This document shows, in pieces, positions 1-10,494 of a stretch of 64,000 nucleotides of DNA. Under the pieces are notes generated by a model, which worked only from the letters and a program-made list of their open reading frames with translations, did no database searches and had not been told where the DNA came from. Made by a program: the position numbers and the translations under genes. This stretch comes from Clostridium vincentii (GTDB taxonomy: Bacteria; Bacillota; Clostridia; Clostridiales; Clostridiaceae), in the NCBI RefSeq assembly GCF_002995745.1, contig NZ_PVXQ01000003.1, positions 94,747 to 158,746 on the forward strand, in the 5' to 3' direction. How positions within the stretch are numbered: the first letter of the stretch is position 1; every line of letters starts with the position of its first letter.

Positions 1-909
1 TTTTCAACATTTGTGTCCTGCAGAAGCTGCGGATACGTATTCAAATGTCCAGAATGTGATATCTCTATGACTTATCATAAAAATGGATATTTAGTATGCC
101 ATTTTTGTGGGAGGTCACAGAAAGAGGAAAAGATATGTCCGAAATGTGGAAGTAAATACGTTAAATTTTTTGGAGCTGGTACAGAAAAAGCACAGGTAGA
201 GATTAAAAAGTATTTCCCCAGCGCTAGGATTTTAAGGATGGATGTGGATACAACTAGAGCAAAGGATTCACATGAAAAGATTTATAATTCATTTAAAAAT
301 GGAGAAGCAGATATACTTATAGGAACACAAATGGTATCTAAAGGCTTAGATTTTAAAAATGTCACATTAGTAGGGATTTTAGCAGCAGATATTTCATTAA
401 ATATCCCTGATTATAGGTCCAGAGAGAGAACATACCAAATAATTACTCAAGTAGCTGGAAGAGCAGGACGAGGAGACAAGAATGGAAAGGTAGTAGTTCA
501 AACCTATACTCCTAATAATGTAAGTTTAAAGTATGCTATGGAAAATAATTATGATGATCTTTATAAAGAAGAAATTAAAATTAGAAGTATTATGAAATAT
601 CCTCCTTTTAGCACAATTTTTTTAATAGGAGCTCAAAGTAAAAATGAAGATACTTTAAAAGAATTTATGAGGACACTTTCAGGACAATTGAGTAAACTAC
701 TAGTAGATGAGAAAGAATTGGAATTGCTTGGTCCAAACCCTTGTATCATTACAAAAATAAAAGATAATTATAGATGGCAAATTATAATAAAGGGATTTTT
801 GGAATTGGAACTTAAAAAAAATATTAAAGATATACTTTATCAATTAACTAAAAATGTTTATAATGAAATAAGAGTTAGTATGGATATAAATCCAAATAAT
901 ATGTCATAG
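1..909 (+). CDS. priA: Primosomal protein N' (PriA helicase), 3' part
   Basis: C-terminal portion of the replication-restart helicase PriA, which loads the replisome at stalled forks. The reading frame is open from base 1, so the gene begins outside the window. Visible are the PriA zinc-binding cysteines (CRSCGYVFKCPECD, then CHFCGRSQKEEKICPKCG) and the helicase C-terminal motifs GTQMVSKGLDF and QVAGRAGRG (motif VI, Q..GRAGR). The C-terminal domain follows and ends in a TAG stop. def starts 12 bases downstream, the usual Firmicutes order priA-def-fmt. Family assignment is firm; only the N-terminal DNA-binding and helicase lobe 1 parts are missing. Confidence 0.96.
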   Translation, partial: FSTFVSCRSCGYVFKCPECDISMTYHKNGYLVCHFCGRSQKEEKICPKCGSKYVKFFGAGTEKAQVEIKKYFPSARILRMDVDTTRAKDSHEKIYNSFKNGEADILIGTQMVSKGLDFKNVTLVGILAADISLNIPDYRSRERTYQIITQVAGRAGRGDKNGKVVVQTYTPNNVSLKYAMENNYDDLYKEEIKIRSIMKYPPFSTIFLIGAQSKNEDTLKEFMRTLSGQLSKLLVDEKELELLGPNPCIITKIKDNYRWQIIIKGFLELELKKNIKDILYQLTKNVYNEIRVSMDINPNNMS

Positions 910-921
910 GGGGATTAATAA

Positions 922-1362
922 GTGGCAATTAGAAATATTAGAGTCGATGGAGACGAAATTTTAAGGAAGAAATCAAAGAAAATCGAAAAAATAGATAGAA
1001 GACTTTTAATCTTAATTGATGATATGGCTGAGACAATGTATGCGTCAGATGGTGTAGGTCTTGCTGCATGCCAAGTTGGAATCTTAAAAAGATTGTTTAT
1101 AATAGATATATACGATGGTAATGGATTAAGAGTATTTATAAATGCTGAGATTCTAGAAACTAGAGGTACTCAATTTGGAGAAGAAGGCTGCTTAAGTGTT
1201 CCAGGAGTAAATGAGGATGTAGAAAGACCTAATTATGTGAAGGTCAAGGCTCTTAATGAAAAGGGGCATGAATTTATTTTTGAGGGAGAAGAACTTTTAG
1301 CTAGAGCTATTTGTCATGAAAACGACCATTTAAATGGAGTATTATTTACAGATTACCTATAA
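922..1362 (+). CDS. def: Peptide deformylase
   Basis: Removes the formyl group from the N-terminal methionine of nascent proteins; metal-dependent and cytoplasmic. All three family motifs are present in 146 residues: GVGLAACQ (44-51), EGCLS (88-92, metal ligand Cys90) and HENDH (132-136, the HExxH helix). GTG start with a GGGGG-type Shine-Dalgarno just after the priA stop. It is followed by fmt, which adds the formyl group that this enzyme removes, so the two ends of the formylation cycle are co-transcribed. Confidence 0.97.
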   Translation: MAIRNIRVDGDEILRKKSKKIEKIDRRLLILIDDMAETMYASDGVGLAACQVGILKRLFIIDIYDGNGLRVFINAEILETRGTQFGEEGCLSVPGVNEDVERPNYVKVKALNEKGHEFIFEGEELLARAICHENDHLNGVLFTDYL

Positions 1363-1382
1363 AAGAATTAGGAGGGATATTT

Positions 1383-2309
1383 ATGGATATAGTTTTTATG
1401 GGAACTCCTGATTTTGCAGTTCCATCATTAAAAGAACTTATTGAAAAATATAATGTAAAAGCTGTTTTTACACAACCAGATAGACCTAAGGGTAGGGGCA
1501 AAAAACTTGCCCTATCCCCAGTTAAAGAGGTTGCGTTAGAATATAACATAGAAGTCTTTCAACCTATTAAACTTAGGGATGAAAGAGATATGATAGAAGC
1601 TTTGAAACAAATGAAACCTGATTTTATTATAGTTGTTGCCTTTGGTCAAATTTTAACAAAAGAGGTATTAGATATTCCAAGGTATGGTTGTATAAACCTT
1701 CATGGGTCAATTTTGCCTATGTATAGAGGGGCTGCACCTATTAACTGGGCTGTTATTAAAGGAGAAAAAACTTCTGGAAATACTACTATGTTAATGGATG
1801 AAGGCTTAGATACAGGAGATATTCTTCTTAGGGATAAGGTTGAAGTTTCTAAGGAAATTACTGCTGGAGAACTTTACGATATATTAAAAGAAAGAGGAAC
1901 TGACCTTTTAATGAAGACAATAGATTTAATGGCTAAAGGTGAGATTACTCCGGAAAAGCAGGGAGAGGAAACTTTTTATGCTAAAATGCTAGATAAAAAG
2001 ATAGCAATAATAGATTGGAAAGAAACAGCAGATAATATTCATAATTTAATAAGAGGATTAAATCCCTGGCCTGTTGCTTATACTGAATATAAGGGACAAC
2101 AAATGAAAATATATGAAACCAAAGTCCTGGATGAAGATTCTAACAAAGAATCAGGTACAATTATTGATGTAACTAAAGAAGGAATGAAGGTTGCCTGCAA
2201 GACAGGAGTACTTCTTATTAAGAAAATACAGTTTCCTAATGGTAAACCCCTTACAATAGAACAATATATTAATGGACATAAGGTAGATAAAAATGACATA
2301 CTAGGATAG
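1383..2309 (+). CDS. fmt: Methionyl-tRNA formyltransferase
   Basis: Transfers a formyl group from 10-formyl-tetrahydrofolate to initiator Met-tRNA. The 308 residues match the family length. The catalytic Asn105, His107 and Asp143 are seen in NLHGSILP and MDEGLDTGD, and the N-terminal Rossmann start is [14 protein letters not shown]. The C-terminal OB-like tRNA-binding domain begins near residue 205 ([12 protein letters not shown]). ATG start with an AGGAGG site. It lies 20 bases after def in the same operon. Confidence 0.97.
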   Translation: MDIVFMGTPDFAVPSLKELIEKYNVKAVFTQPDRPKGRGKKLALSPVKEVALEYNIEVFQPIKLRDERDMIEALKQMKPDFIIVVAFGQILTKEVLDIPRYGCINLHGSILPMYRGAAPINWAVIKGEKTSGNTTMLMDEGLDTGDILLRDKVEVSKEITAGELYDILKERGTDLLMKTIDLMAKGEITPEKQGEETFYAKMLDKKIAIIDWKETADNIHNLIRGLNPWPVAYTEYKGQQMKIYETKVLDEDSNKESGTIIDVTKEGMKVACKTGVLLIKKIQFPNGKPLTIEQYINGHKVDKNDILG

Positions 2310-2326
2310 GATGGAAGAGATGATTA

Positions 2327-3025
2327 ATGTATAATGGATATTTTTCGTATTACTTTGATCCAACATTTTTAATACTTATTCCTGCAATTATAGTTGGAAT
2401 TTGGGCCCAATCTAAGGTTAAGAAGACTTATGAAAAATACAGTAAGGTTAATACAAGAAATGGATATACTGGAGAAGAGATAGCTAGGATGATGTTAAAT
2501 GAAGCTGGTTTATTTGATGTGCCTATTGAGGTAGTTAATACAAAGCTTGGAGATCATTATGATCCTACAAGAAGGATCCTTAGATTATCAGGAGATGTAT
2601 ATTCAGGAAAAACAATTGCAGCGGCTGGAATTGCAGCTCACGAGGTGGGTCACGCAATTCAACATAAGGAAAGTTATAGTCCGTTAGCCTTTAGAAATTC
2701 AATTTTCCCAGTTGTTAATATTAGTTCCTCATTATCCTGGGTGATATTATTCGCTGGATTAATATTTTCAATACAGCCTTTAGTATATTTTGGTATAGCA
2801 CTATTTTCAATAGTTGTTATATTTCAACTTGTTACCCTTCCAGTAGAGTTTAACGCTTCAACAAGAGCGCTGAATATATTAAAGGGTAGAAATATATTAT
2901 ATGAAGATGAAACAAATGACGCAGCTAAGGTACTAGATGCAGCAGCAATGACATATGTTGCAGCAACATTAATGGCAATTTCTCAGCTTGTTAGATTAAT
3001 TGCTATATCAAAACGAAATGATTGA
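2327..3025 (+). CDS. Membrane zinc metallopeptidase, YugP family
   Basis: Putative membrane-bound neutral zinc peptidase of the YugP / Zn_peptidase_2 type; substrate unknown. The 232 residues contain an N-terminal hydrophobic segment (about 14-27), a zinc-binding HEVGH (105-109) inside GIAAHEVGHAIQH, two adjacent membrane segments (about 136-172), and PVEFNAS (E174 probably the third zinc ligand). The family is often linked with fmt and rsmB in clostridia, as here. The function is inferred from the motif only. Confidence 0.85.
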   Translation: MYNGYFSYYFDPTFLILIPAIIVGIWAQSKVKKTYEKYSKVNTRNGYTGEEIARMMLNEAGLFDVPIEVVNTKLGDHYDPTRRILRLSGDVYSGKTIAAAGIAAHEVGHAIQHKESYSPLAFRNSIFPVVNISSSLSWVILFAGLIFSIQPLVYFGIALFSIVVIFQLVTLPVEFNASTRALNILKGRNILYEDETNDAAKVLDAAAMTYVAATLMAISQLVRLIAISKRND

Positions 3026-3038
3026 AGAGGTATTTATT

Positions 3039-4358
3039 ATGAATGGTAGAAGTATTGCAGTAAAAGTTTTAGATAGAATAACAAACGAAGGGGCTTATTC
3101 AAATATAATTCTTTCAAAGGAATTAAACAATTCTGATTTATCAGATAAAGATAAGGCACTATGCACCGAAATAGTTTATGGAACATTACGACGATTAAAA
3201 TCTTTAGATATGATTATAGGTTCATTTGTAAGAGATATGAAGATAATGGATAAAACAATTCTTAATATCTTAAGAATTGCAATTTATCAAATGCAGTATC
3301 TTGATAAGGTTCCGTCATATGCTGCGTGTAATGAAGCAGTGGAAATAGCAAAAACAGTATCTGATAAAGATTCTAAGTTAGTTAATGGAATATTGAGAAA
3401 TTATGTTAAAAAGGATGGCAAATTAGAAATACAATTTAGAAATAAAATAGATGAAGTAGCTTATCAACTATCATTTGAGCCATGGATGATTAAACTACTA
3501 ATTAACCAATATAAGGAGAAAGAAGCTATAAAAATCCTTCATGGACTAAATGAAACTCCGACTGTTACAGTTAGAGTTAATAACCTTAAGGCTGACTATG
3601 AAGATGTTTATAACAGACTAGAAGAAAAAGATTATTGCGTAGAAGAAGGGTTTATATGTCCGGAAGCTATATCAATAAAAGGTGGTCATGGTATAGATAG
3701 TAACCAAGAATTCATAGATGGAAATATAACAGTTCAAGATGAGAGCGCAATGCTTGTTGCACCATTACTTGAAATAGAAAAAGGGCAAATAGTCTTTGAT
3801 TTATGTTCAGCACCAGGTGGAAAGGCTACGCATATAGCTGAGTTGTTAGAAAATACAGGCGAAGTATTAGCTTTTGATATACATCCTCAAAAGCTTGATT
3901 TAATAAAAGAAAATTGTGATAGATTAGGATTAACTAATATAAAGCTTGAAGAGATGGATGCAACTAAGTTAAATCCTAAGTTAGCTTTAATGGCTGATAG
4001 GGTACTAATTGATGTTCCTTGTTCTGGTTTAGGAATAATAAGAAAAAAACCTGAAATAAAGTGGACTAAAAAAAGGATCGAACTCAAAGAAATAGTTCCT
4101 GTACAAAGAGATATTATGAATAATGCCTGGGAATATCTTAAACAAGATGGGATTATGGTTTATGCGACTTGTACCTTAAATAAGGAAGAAAATGAAGAAA
4201 ATGTTGATTGGTTTTTAAGTAAGCACAAGGATGCTCAGATTGAAAAGGTATTTATAGGCAAAGGAGATAATTTAAAGTATACACAAACAGGGACTTTAAC
4301 TATATTACCAAATGAGCATATGGATGGATTCTTTGTAGCTAAGTTTAGGAAAAAGTAG
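3039..4358 (+). CDS. rsmB: 16S rRNA m5C methyltransferase RsmB (Sun)
   Basis: SAM-dependent 5-methylcytosine methyltransferase of small-subunit rRNA. An N-terminal NusB-like RNA-binding domain (about 1-130) is followed by a Rossmann methyltransferase domain with the SAM loop [12 protein letters not shown]. Two catalytic cysteines are seen: Cys328 in VPCSGLGI and Cys378 in YATCTL. I chose the ATG at 3039 because GAAGAGG lies about 8 bases upstream and homologues start MNxR. A longer frame opens at a TTG at 3000 but would overlap the peptidase gene. 439 residues. Confidence 0.95.
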   Translation: MNGRSIAVKVLDRITNEGAYSNIILSKELNNSDLSDKDKALCTEIVYGTLRRLKSLDMIIGSFVRDMKIMDKTILNILRIAIYQMQYLDKVPSYAACNEAVEIAKTVSDKDSKLVNGILRNYVKKDGKLEIQFRNKIDEVAYQLSFEPWMIKLLINQYKEKEAIKILHGLNETPTVTVRVNNLKADYEDVYNRLEEKDYCVEEGFICPEAISIKGGHGIDSNQEFIDGNITVQDESAMLVAPLLEIEKGQIVFDLCSAPGGKATHIAELLENTGEVLAFDIHPQKLDLIKENCDRLGLTNIKLEEMDATKLNPKLALMADRVLIDVPCSGLGIIRKKPEIKWTKKRIELKEIVPVQRDIMNNAWEYLKQDGIMVYATCTLNKEENEENVDWFLSKHKDAQIEKVFIGKGDNLKYTQTGTLTILPNEHMDGFFVAKFRKK

Positions 4359-4366
4359 GTGCATAC

Positions 4367-5404
4367 ATGAATAATATTTTAGATTACACTTTAGAAGAAC
4401 TTCAAGAATTTATGAAGGAAAATAAAGAAGGTGCTTTTAGGGCTAAGCAAGTATTTTCATGGATTTATAAGGATGTATGGGAATTTGATGGTATGAAAAA
4501 TATATCAACTGCTTTAAAAGAAAAATTGAAGAATAACTTTTATATTGGAATTCCTAAAATTGAAGAAAAATATGAATCTAAATTAGATGGTACAAAAAAA
4601 TTATTGTTAGCGTTTAAGGATGGAAATCTTATCGAAAGTGTAATTATGAAGTATAAACATGGAATTTCAATATGTATTTCTACTCAAATTGGATGTAGAA
4701 TGGGTTGTAAATTTTGTGCATCAACTATGGATGGAATAGTCAGAAACTTAACATCTGGAGAAATACTTTCACAAATTTTAGTCTCACAAAATTTAATTGG
4801 AGAAAGAATATCTAATGTTGTACTAATGGGAAGTGGCGAACCTTTAGATAATTATGATAATGTATTAAAATTTTTAGAAACTGTAAATGCTGACTATGGT
4901 TTAAACATAGGACAAAGACATATTACTCTATCAACTTGTGGGATAGTTCCCAATATCTATGATCTAGCTGATAGAGAATTGAGTATAACTCTTGCTATAT
5001 CTCTTCATGCATTTAGTGATGAAAAGAGAAGAGATATAATGCCTATTGCTAATAAATATTCAATAAAAGAGGTTCTAGAGGCTTGTAGTTATTATATAGA
5101 TAAAACAAAAAGAAGAATTACTTTTGAATATGCTTTAGTTAAAGATTTTAATGATGGCTCTGAGGATGCAAAATCTTTGGGAAAATTATTAAAAGGGTTA
5201 TTATGTTATGTTAACTTAATTCCTATCAATGAAGTGAAGGAAAATTCTTTTAAAAGATCCTCAGACAAAACAATTGAAAATTTTAAGGGTGTTTTAAAAG
5301 ATTTAGGAATAGAAGTAACCGTAAGACGAGAAATGGGAAGCGATATAGATGCTGCATGTGGACAACTTAGACGTAGTTATATAAAGTTATCAGATACAAA
5401 ATAA
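4367..5404 (+). CDS. rlmN: Dual-specificity 23S rRNA/tRNA adenine-C2 methyltransferase RlmN
   Basis: Radical SAM enzyme that methylates C2 of an adenosine in 23S rRNA and of A37 in some tRNAs. The 345 residues carry the [4Fe-4S] motif CRMGCKFC (Cys110, 114, 117), the GSGEP SAM-binding loop and the methyl-carrying Cys331 in AACGQLRR. It starts 8 bases after rsmB, so two rRNA methyltransferases are adjacent. The sequence is a good RlmN match. The resistance paralogue Cfr is less likely given the conserved housekeeping position. Confidence 0.95.
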   Translation: MNNILDYTLEELQEFMKENKEGAFRAKQVFSWIYKDVWEFDGMKNISTALKEKLKNNFYIGIPKIEEKYESKLDGTKKLLLAFKDGNLIESVIMKYKHGISICISTQIGCRMGCKFCASTMDGIVRNLTSGEILSQILVSQNLIGERISNVVLMGSGEPLDNYDNVLKFLETVNADYGLNIGQRHITLSTCGIVPNIYDLADRELSITLAISLHAFSDEKRRDIMPIANKYSIKEVLEACSYYIDKTKRRITFEYALVKDFNDGSEDAKSLGKLLKGLLCYVNLIPINEVKENSFKRSSDKTIENFKGVLKDLGIEVTVRREMGSDIDAACGQLRRSYIKLSDTK

Positions 5405-5432
5405 AGAAGAACCTAATTTAAGGGGGAGAACA

Positions 5433-6155
5433 ATGGTAGGTTATTTAACTGATATAGGAATGGTTAGAACTCTTAATGAAGATTATGTTTACTATCATGA
5501 AGAAAAGGATTATAAGATATATGTTGTAGCAGATGGGATGGGTGGTCATAATGCTGGCGAAGTAGCTAGCAAAATGGCTGCAGAGGGTATCGTTGAGTAC
5601 ATTACTCTAAATTATAGTTCTAAAAATAATGAGGAAATACTAAAAGAAGCTATAACAAAAGTAAACAAGGATATTTATCATTATTCAGCTCAGGAAAGTG
5701 ATTTAAATGGAATGGGGACCACAATTACAGCTTGTTTTGTTACACAGGAGAAAGTTATTGTAGCAAATGTAGGAGATAGTTCTTGCTTTGGAGTTAAAGA
5801 AAATGTTCTTGTTAAAATAACCAAAGATCATTCTTTGGTACAAGAACTTTTGGATTTGGGCACTATTACTGAAGAACAAGCTTATAATCATCCTAAGAAA
5901 AATATAATTACTAGGGCAGTAGGTACTAATGAAATTTTAGATGTGGATATTTTTGTAATAGATAAGAATTTATATAACATATATTTATTATGTTCGGATG
6001 GTTTAACAAATGAGGTTACTAAAGATGAAATGATGTCAGTTGTTAATGAAAATAAGAAGCTTATAGATGTTTGTCCAAAACTTGTAGATCTTGCAAAGTA
6101 CAAGGGTGGTAGAGATAATATTACAGTTTTGTTGTTTGGAGGAGAGGTAATATGA
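5433..6155 (+). CDS. prpC: PP2C-type serine/threonine phosphatase (PrpC/Stp)
   Basis: Cytoplasmic Mn/Mg-dependent PPM phosphatase that reverses phosphorylation by the neighbouring PASTA kinase. The metal-binding motifs are present: VADGMGGHNAGEVAS (Asp34-Gly35), GTTITACF, NVGDSSCFG, DGLTNEV and GGRDNITVLL. The 240 residues match the family. Its stop overlaps the kinase start (ATGA at 6152-6155), so the pair is translationally coupled. It has a strong GGGGGAG ribosome site. Confidence 0.95.
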   Translation: MVGYLTDIGMVRTLNEDYVYYHEEKDYKIYVVADGMGGHNAGEVASKMAAEGIVEYITLNYSSKNNEEILKEAITKVNKDIYHYSAQESDLNGMGTTITACFVTQEKVIVANVGDSSCFGVKENVLVKITKDHSLVQELLDLGTITEEQAYNHPKKNIITRAVGTNEILDVDIFVIDKNLYNIYLLCSDGLTNEVTKDEMMSVVNENKKLIDVCPKLVDLAKYKGGRDNITVLLFGGEVI

Positions 6156-8125
6156 TAGGTGAGATATTAGGAAATAGATATGAGATAGTTGAGCAAATTG
6201 GTGAAGGTGGAATGTCCATAGTTTATAAAGCAAGATGTAATAAACTTGATAGATTTGTAGCTGTGAAAATTCTTAAAAACAAATTATGCGATAATGCTGA
6301 TATAGTAACTAAGTTTAAAAGAGAAGCTACTGCAATAGCAACACTATCTGATAACAATATTGTTAATGTTTTAGATGTTGGTACTCAAGATAATATAAAT
6401 TATATAGTTATGGAATATGTTAAAGGTAAAACTTTGAAGGAAGTAATAAGGGAATTTGGTAAATTGAATTATGAGACCACAATAAAGATTAGTACACAAA
6501 TAGCTAAAGCTTTAGATTGTGCTCATAAAAATAAAATTATTCATAGAGATATTAAACCACAGAATATTCTTGTTACTGAGGAAGGCCTAATAAAAGTTAC
6601 TGATTTTGGAATTGCTAAATTAGCTACTTCAGAAACCTTAACAAATACTACAACTATTATGGGATCAGCACAATACTTTTCTCCAGAGCAGGCTAAGGGT
6701 TCTATTATTGATGTAAGAACTGATATCTATTCTTTAGGGGTAGTTATATATGAAATGGCTACAGGAAAGTTGCCATTTGAAGCTGATTCTCCAGTGTCTA
6801 TTGCATTAAAACATATTCAAGAGGAGCCTGTTCCGCCAAAACAAATTAATTCCAGAATTCCAGATAGTCTTAATAAATTAATATTAAAGGCTATGGAGAA
6901 AGATGCAAATAAGAGATATCAAACAGCGAAAGAGATAATAAATGATCTTCAAAAGATTAAAGAGGATCCTAATGCAATTATAATTGGCAAATCAGAACAG
7001 CCGGATGATGGTCATACTATGGTAATGGCAGCTGTAAATCTTCCTAGCGATAATATTCCAATTAATAAGGATTTAGATGAGGATTATGATGACGAGGATG
7101 ATGACTACTATGATGATGAAGATGATGACGAAGAAAAAAGAAGAAAACCTAAAAAGAAGAAGAAAAAGTCTAATAAAAATCTTATTATTGGGATAATAAT
7201 AGCAATAGTTCTATTAATTGCAGGAGTAGGAGCCTATTCAGCCCTCGGAGGAGGGGCTCTGACTGAAAAAGATGCGATAATACCAGACTTAAATGGGATG
7301 ACTCTTGCAGAAGCTAAGAGCGCTCTTGAAGGGGTTGGACTAGTATTAGAAGATGGCGGAACTGAAGAAAGTGATCAGCCTGAAGGAGCAGTTTTACAGT
7401 TTTCCCCTGAAGCTGGTTCTACCGTTAAAAGTGGCTCTAAGGTTAGAGTTATTATAAGTGGTGGCGTAACAAAGATTAAAATGCAAGATTTAAGAGAAAC
7501 CTCTTTGGCGGATGCAAAAAAGGTATTAGATAAGGATGGGTTAACAAACTATACATCGATAGAGAAAAATGATGACGTTATAAAAACTGGATATGTAATT
7601 AGTACAGATCCAGAAGCAGGAAGCGAAATAACTGTAGATAGTAAAATTACAATTTATGTTAGTAAGGGACCTGCAACAAAATATGTAAGTGTTCCAGGCT
7701 TAATGGGATTGACTAGAGATGAAGCTATTGCTACACTTACTAGTGGTAAGTTAAAATACAATACTCCGGTAGAAGGAGTAACAACAGAAGAAAGTAAAAA
7801 TGGTACAGTTATAAATGTATCCCATCAGCAAGGGATACAGGTTGCAGAAAATACTCCTATTACTATTACAATAGGTAAATATACTGCTCCTGTTGAAAAG
7901 ACTGTAGATGTTGATGACTTAGATTTAGAGAAAGGAATGACAAAAGAGGAAGCAATTTCTGCATTCAAAGACAGTGGATTAGTATATAGTGAAAATGGTG
8001 AAAAGGGTGTATTGGAAAGCTGGACTCCTAATAAAGGAGAGTTGAAAGAAGGAAGCAGTATAGCTTTAAAATTTAAAGTTGTAACTACTCCTACTACTCC
8101 TACTAAAGATAAAGACGATAAATAA
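6152..8125 (+). CDS. prkC: Membrane Ser/Thr kinase with PASTA repeats (PrkC/Stk1)
   Basis: Transmembrane eukaryotic-type kinase that senses muropeptides or lipid II and controls wall growth and, in spore formers, germination. The kinase domain (about 1-270) shows a glycine loop GEGGMS (17-22), Lys39, HRDIKPQN (catalytic Asp133) and DFG (151-153). A linker follows with a very acidic run (about 308-328) abutting a basic run (329-343). Next are one membrane helix (about 344-364) and four PASTA-like repeats (about 374-437, 444-506, 512-576, 585-644), with a Thr/Pro-rich end. An intrinsic terminator follows directly. 657 residues. Confidence 0.96.
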   Translation: MIGEILGNRYEIVEQIGEGGMSIVYKARCNKLDRFVAVKILKNKLCDNADIVTKFKREATAIATLSDNNIVNVLDVGTQDNINYIVMEYVKGKTLKEVIREFGKLNYETTIKISTQIAKALDCAHKNKIIHRDIKPQNILVTEEGLIKVTDFGIAKLATSETLTNTTTIMGSAQYFSPEQAKGSIIDVRTDIYSLGVVIYEMATGKLPFEADSPVSIALKHIQEEPVPPKQINSRIPDSLNKLILKAMEKDANKRYQTAKEIINDLQKIKEDPNAIIIGKSEQPDDGHTMVMAAVNLPSDNIPINKDLDEDYDDEDDDYYDDEDDDEEKRRKPKKKKKKSNKNLIIGIIIAIVLLIAGVGAYSALGGGALTEKDAIIPDLNGMTLAEAKSALEGVGLVLEDGGTEESDQPEGAVLQFSPEAGSTVKSGSKVRVIISGGVTKIKMQDLRETSLADAKKVLDKDGLTNYTSIEKNDDVIKTGYVISTDPEAGSEITVDSKITIYVSKGPATKYVSVPGLMGLTRDEAIATLTSGKLKYNTPVEGVTTEESKNGTVINVSHQQGIQVAENTPITITIGKYTAPVEKTVDVDDLDLEKGMTKEEAISAFKDSGLVYSENGEKGVLESWTPNKGELKEGSSIALKFKVVTTPTTPTKDKDDK

Positions 8126-8131
8126 TATTTT

Positions 8132-8172
8132 AAAGGAGCTGTCTCATAATATAAATGAGGCAGCTCCTTTTA
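8132..8172 (+). terminator. Intrinsic terminator after prkC
   Basis: The inverted repeat AAAGGAGCTGTCTCAT / ATGAGGCAGCTCCTTT closes a long stem with an AT loop, followed by TTTT. It ends the prpC-prkC transcript 6 bases after the stop codon. Confidence 0.9.
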
Positions 8173-8257
8173 TAGGTAAATAATTAACTTTTTATTTGCA
8201 ATTATATAATGTATATGGGTATTATATATATTAGTAAATAAAATATTGGAGGTATTC

Positions 8258-9127
8258 ATGGAAGGGAAAATAATTAAAGGTATCGGTGGCTTTTATTATA
8301 TTAAAACAGTTGATGGAATTATAGAATGTAAAGCTAGAGGTAAATTTCGTCATCAAGATATTAAACCTATGGTAGGAGATAACGTAACTATAGAAGTAGA
8401 AAATGGTAAGGGTGTTATTGAAGAAATACATGAAAGAAGCACAGAACTTATAAGACCTACTGTTGCAAATGTAACTTTAGCCTTTGTTGTTTTTGCAATA
8501 AAAAATCCAGAATTAAATTTTGATTTGTTAAATAGATTTTTAGTCCTATGTGAAAGTAATAGCATAGAGACAATTGTCTGTTTAAATAAAGTGGATTTAG
8601 TTAATGAAGAAGAAAAGTTACAAGTTAAAAGTAAAATTAATGACATAGGTTATGAAGTTTTATTTATAAATGCAAAAGAGGGATTAGGAATTGAAACGCT
8701 AAAGGAGAGAATGAAGGATAATGTTACAGTGCTATGCGGCCCTTCAGGAGCTGGAAAGTCTACTCTTATTAATACTTTAACTGGACGTGAACAGATGGAA
8801 ACAGGAACAGTAAGTGATAAGGTAGGAAGAGGGAAACATACCACACGGCATAGTGAACTTATAGATATTTCCAATGGATATATTGTAGATACACCGGGTT
8901 TCTCAAACTTAGATATTTCATTTATGGAAAAAGATAATTTAAGGTATTGTTTTCCAGAGTTTGAGGAATTAAATAATAGCTGTAAATATAGAGGTTGTGT
9001 TCATCATAAGGAACCGAATTGTGCAGTTAAAAAAGCGGTTGAAGAAGGTAAAATAAATAAATATAGATATGAATTTTATATAAGAATTCTAGAAGAGATA
9101 ATAGAAGGGGGAAAATACAAATGGTAA
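8258..9127 (+). CDS. rsgA: Ribosome small-subunit maturation GTPase RsgA (YloQ/CpgA)
   Basis: Circularly permuted GTPase that checks late 30S subunit assembly. An OB-fold N-terminus is followed by the permuted G motifs: NKVDL (110-114), then the P-loop GPSGAGKST (161-169), then DTPGFS. A C-terminal zinc motif follows ([14 protein letters not shown]). I chose the ATG at 8258 with GGAGG 6 bases upstream; a TTG at 8246 would put the ribosome site inside the gene. 289 residues. It overlaps rpe by 7 bases. Confidence 0.95.
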   Translation: MEGKIIKGIGGFYYIKTVDGIIECKARGKFRHQDIKPMVGDNVTIEVENGKGVIEEIHERSTELIRPTVANVTLAFVVFAIKNPELNFDLLNRFLVLCESNSIETIVCLNKVDLVNEEEKLQVKSKINDIGYEVLFINAKEGLGIETLKERMKDNVTVLCGPSGAGKSTLINTLTGREQMETGTVSDKVGRGKHTTRHSELIDISNGYIVDTPGFSNLDISFMEKDNLRYCFPEFEELNNSCKYRGCVHHKEPNCAVKKAVEEGKINKYRYEFYIRILEEIIEGGKYKW

Positions 9128-9771
9128 TGATAGCACCGTCAATATTATCAGCTGACTTTTCAAAACTTGGGGAAGATGTTGAAAGATTAGATAAGGCAGG
9201 AGCAGATTGGATACATATAGATGTTATGGATGGTAATTTTGTTCCTAATATAACTATTGGTGCACCTATAGTTAGGGCATTGAGGAGTAAGACAAATAAA
9301 ACTTTTGATGTTCACTTAATGGTGGCGAATCCAAGTAGATTTATTGATGATTTTGTAGATGCAGGCGCAGATATTATTACGATTCATCTTGAGGCAGAAA
9401 CTCATATAGACAGAGCCATTCAATTAATTAAGTCGAAGGGCGTTAAGGTAGGATTAGCATTGAATCCAGGAACTTCCGTTTCTTTAATAAAGGATTTAAT
9501 ACCTCAACTTGATATGGTGTTAATTATGACAGTTAACCCAGGTTTTGGAGGACAAAAATTTATTCCATATTCTTTTGATAAGATAAGAGAGGTTAAAGCG
9601 CTAAAAGATAAGTATAATAGCAATTTATTAATACAAGTTGATGGTGGAGCAGATAAAAACAATATAAAAGAGCTTGCAGAAGCTGGAGCTACAGTTATAG
9701 TTGCAGGATCAGCAATATTTAAGGGCAATAAAATAGAAGAAAACATTAAATTATTGAAGGAAAATTCATAA
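9121..9771 (+). CDS. rpe: Ribulose-phosphate 3-epimerase
   Basis: TIM-barrel enzyme that interconverts ribulose-5-phosphate and xylulose-5-phosphate in the pentose phosphate pathway. Seen are APSILSADF, the metal-site [19 protein letters not shown], the [12 protein letters not shown] loop and VDGGA. The 216 residues are the standard length. The ATG at 9121 has GAAGGGGG 7 bases upstream; a second ATG at 9127 is possible. The gene overlaps the rsgA end and touches thiN, giving tight coupling. Confidence 0.96.
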   Translation: MVMIAPSILSADFSKLGEDVERLDKAGADWIHIDVMDGNFVPNITIGAPIVRALRSKTNKTFDVHLMVANPSRFIDDFVDAGADIITIHLEAETHIDRAIQLIKSKGVKVGLALNPGTSVSLIKDLIPQLDMVLIMTVNPGFGGQKFIPYSFDKIREVKALKDKYNSNLLIQVDGGADKNNIKELAEAGATVIVAGSAIFKGNKIEENIKLLKENS

Positions 9772-10406
9772 TGAGAGCAGTCATAGTATCAGGTGGAGAG
9801 CCTCCATCCAAGAGTTTATTGTTATCTTATCTTACGAAAGATGACTTTTTAATTGGAGTAGATAAAGGGTGTAACTGCTTATATGATTATAATTTAAAAC
9901 CTAATTTGATTTTGGGAGATTTTGACTCGGCTAATGAAGAAGTTATTAAGGCTTTTACTGAAGACGGAATAGAAATGTTGAAATTTAACCCGGAAAAAGA
10001 TTATACAGATTCAGATTTAGGATACATAAAAGCTAAGGAACATGGGGCAAATGAAATTTTATTTTTCGGAGCGACAGGAAGTAGAGTAGATCATTCTTTA
10101 GGAAATATAGGTATTTTGCTTAAATCCCTTAGTGAAGGAATTAAATTGGAAATTATAGATGATCATAATAGAATATTTCTAATTAATGAAGAAACTACTA
10201 TAAAGGGAACCTATGGAGAAATTATAAGCTTTCATGCTCTGTCAGATGTAGTAAAAAATATATGTATTAAAGGTGCTAAATATGAATTAAGTGGATATGA
10301 TATGAAGTTGCTAGAACCAAGAGCAATTTGTAATGAATTCATCGATTCAGATATTAGGATTGCTTTTGATTCAGGAATTATTATGGTTATTTTTCCAGAA
10401 GATTAA
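9771..10406 (+). CDS. thiN: Thiamine pyrophosphokinase
   Basis: Phosphorylates thiamine to thiamine diphosphate using ATP. Characteristic motifs are GVDKGCNCLY, NLILGDFDS and the strongly conserved FNPEKDYTDSDLG, then GATGSRVDHS. 211 residues, a normal length for bacterial TPK. The start codon overlaps the last base of the rpe stop (TAATG). It is the last gene of the rsgA-rpe-thiN group, in the same order as in Bacillus. Confidence 0.94.
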   Translation: MRAVIVSGGEPPSKSLLLSYLTKDDFLIGVDKGCNCLYDYNLKPNLILGDFDSANEEVIKAFTEDGIEMLKFNPEKDYTDSDLGYIKAKEHGANEILFFGATGSRVDHSLGNIGILLKSLSEGIKLEIIDDHNRIFLINEETTIKGTYGEIISFHALSDVVKNICIKGAKYELSGYDMKLLEPRAICNEFIDSDIRIAFDSGIIMVIFPED

Positions 10407-10435
10407 AAATTATTCACTAAATTATGAATTTCTAT

Positions 10436-10443
10436 CATACAAT
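10436..10443 (+). promoter_or_regulatory. Possible SigE/SigK-type -10 element for spoVM
   Basis: CATACAAT fits the mother-cell SigE -10 consensus (CATACAnT) and, read as CATACAATA, the SigK one too. It lies about 50 bases before spoVM. The -35 region around 10413-10421 (TTCACTAAA) is a poor match. The assignment rests on the -10 plus the known SigE control of spoVM in Bacillus. Confidence 0.45.
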
Positions 10444-10494
10444 AGAATGAAGAGATAGATAGATAGTTTATATTAATAGTTTTAGGGGGATAAT

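Noticed and set aside
3000..3038. Upstream TTG extension of rsmB overlapping the peptidase gene.
   Set aside because: No ribosome site for TTG at 3000, and the ATG at 3039 has GAAGAGG and the conserved start.
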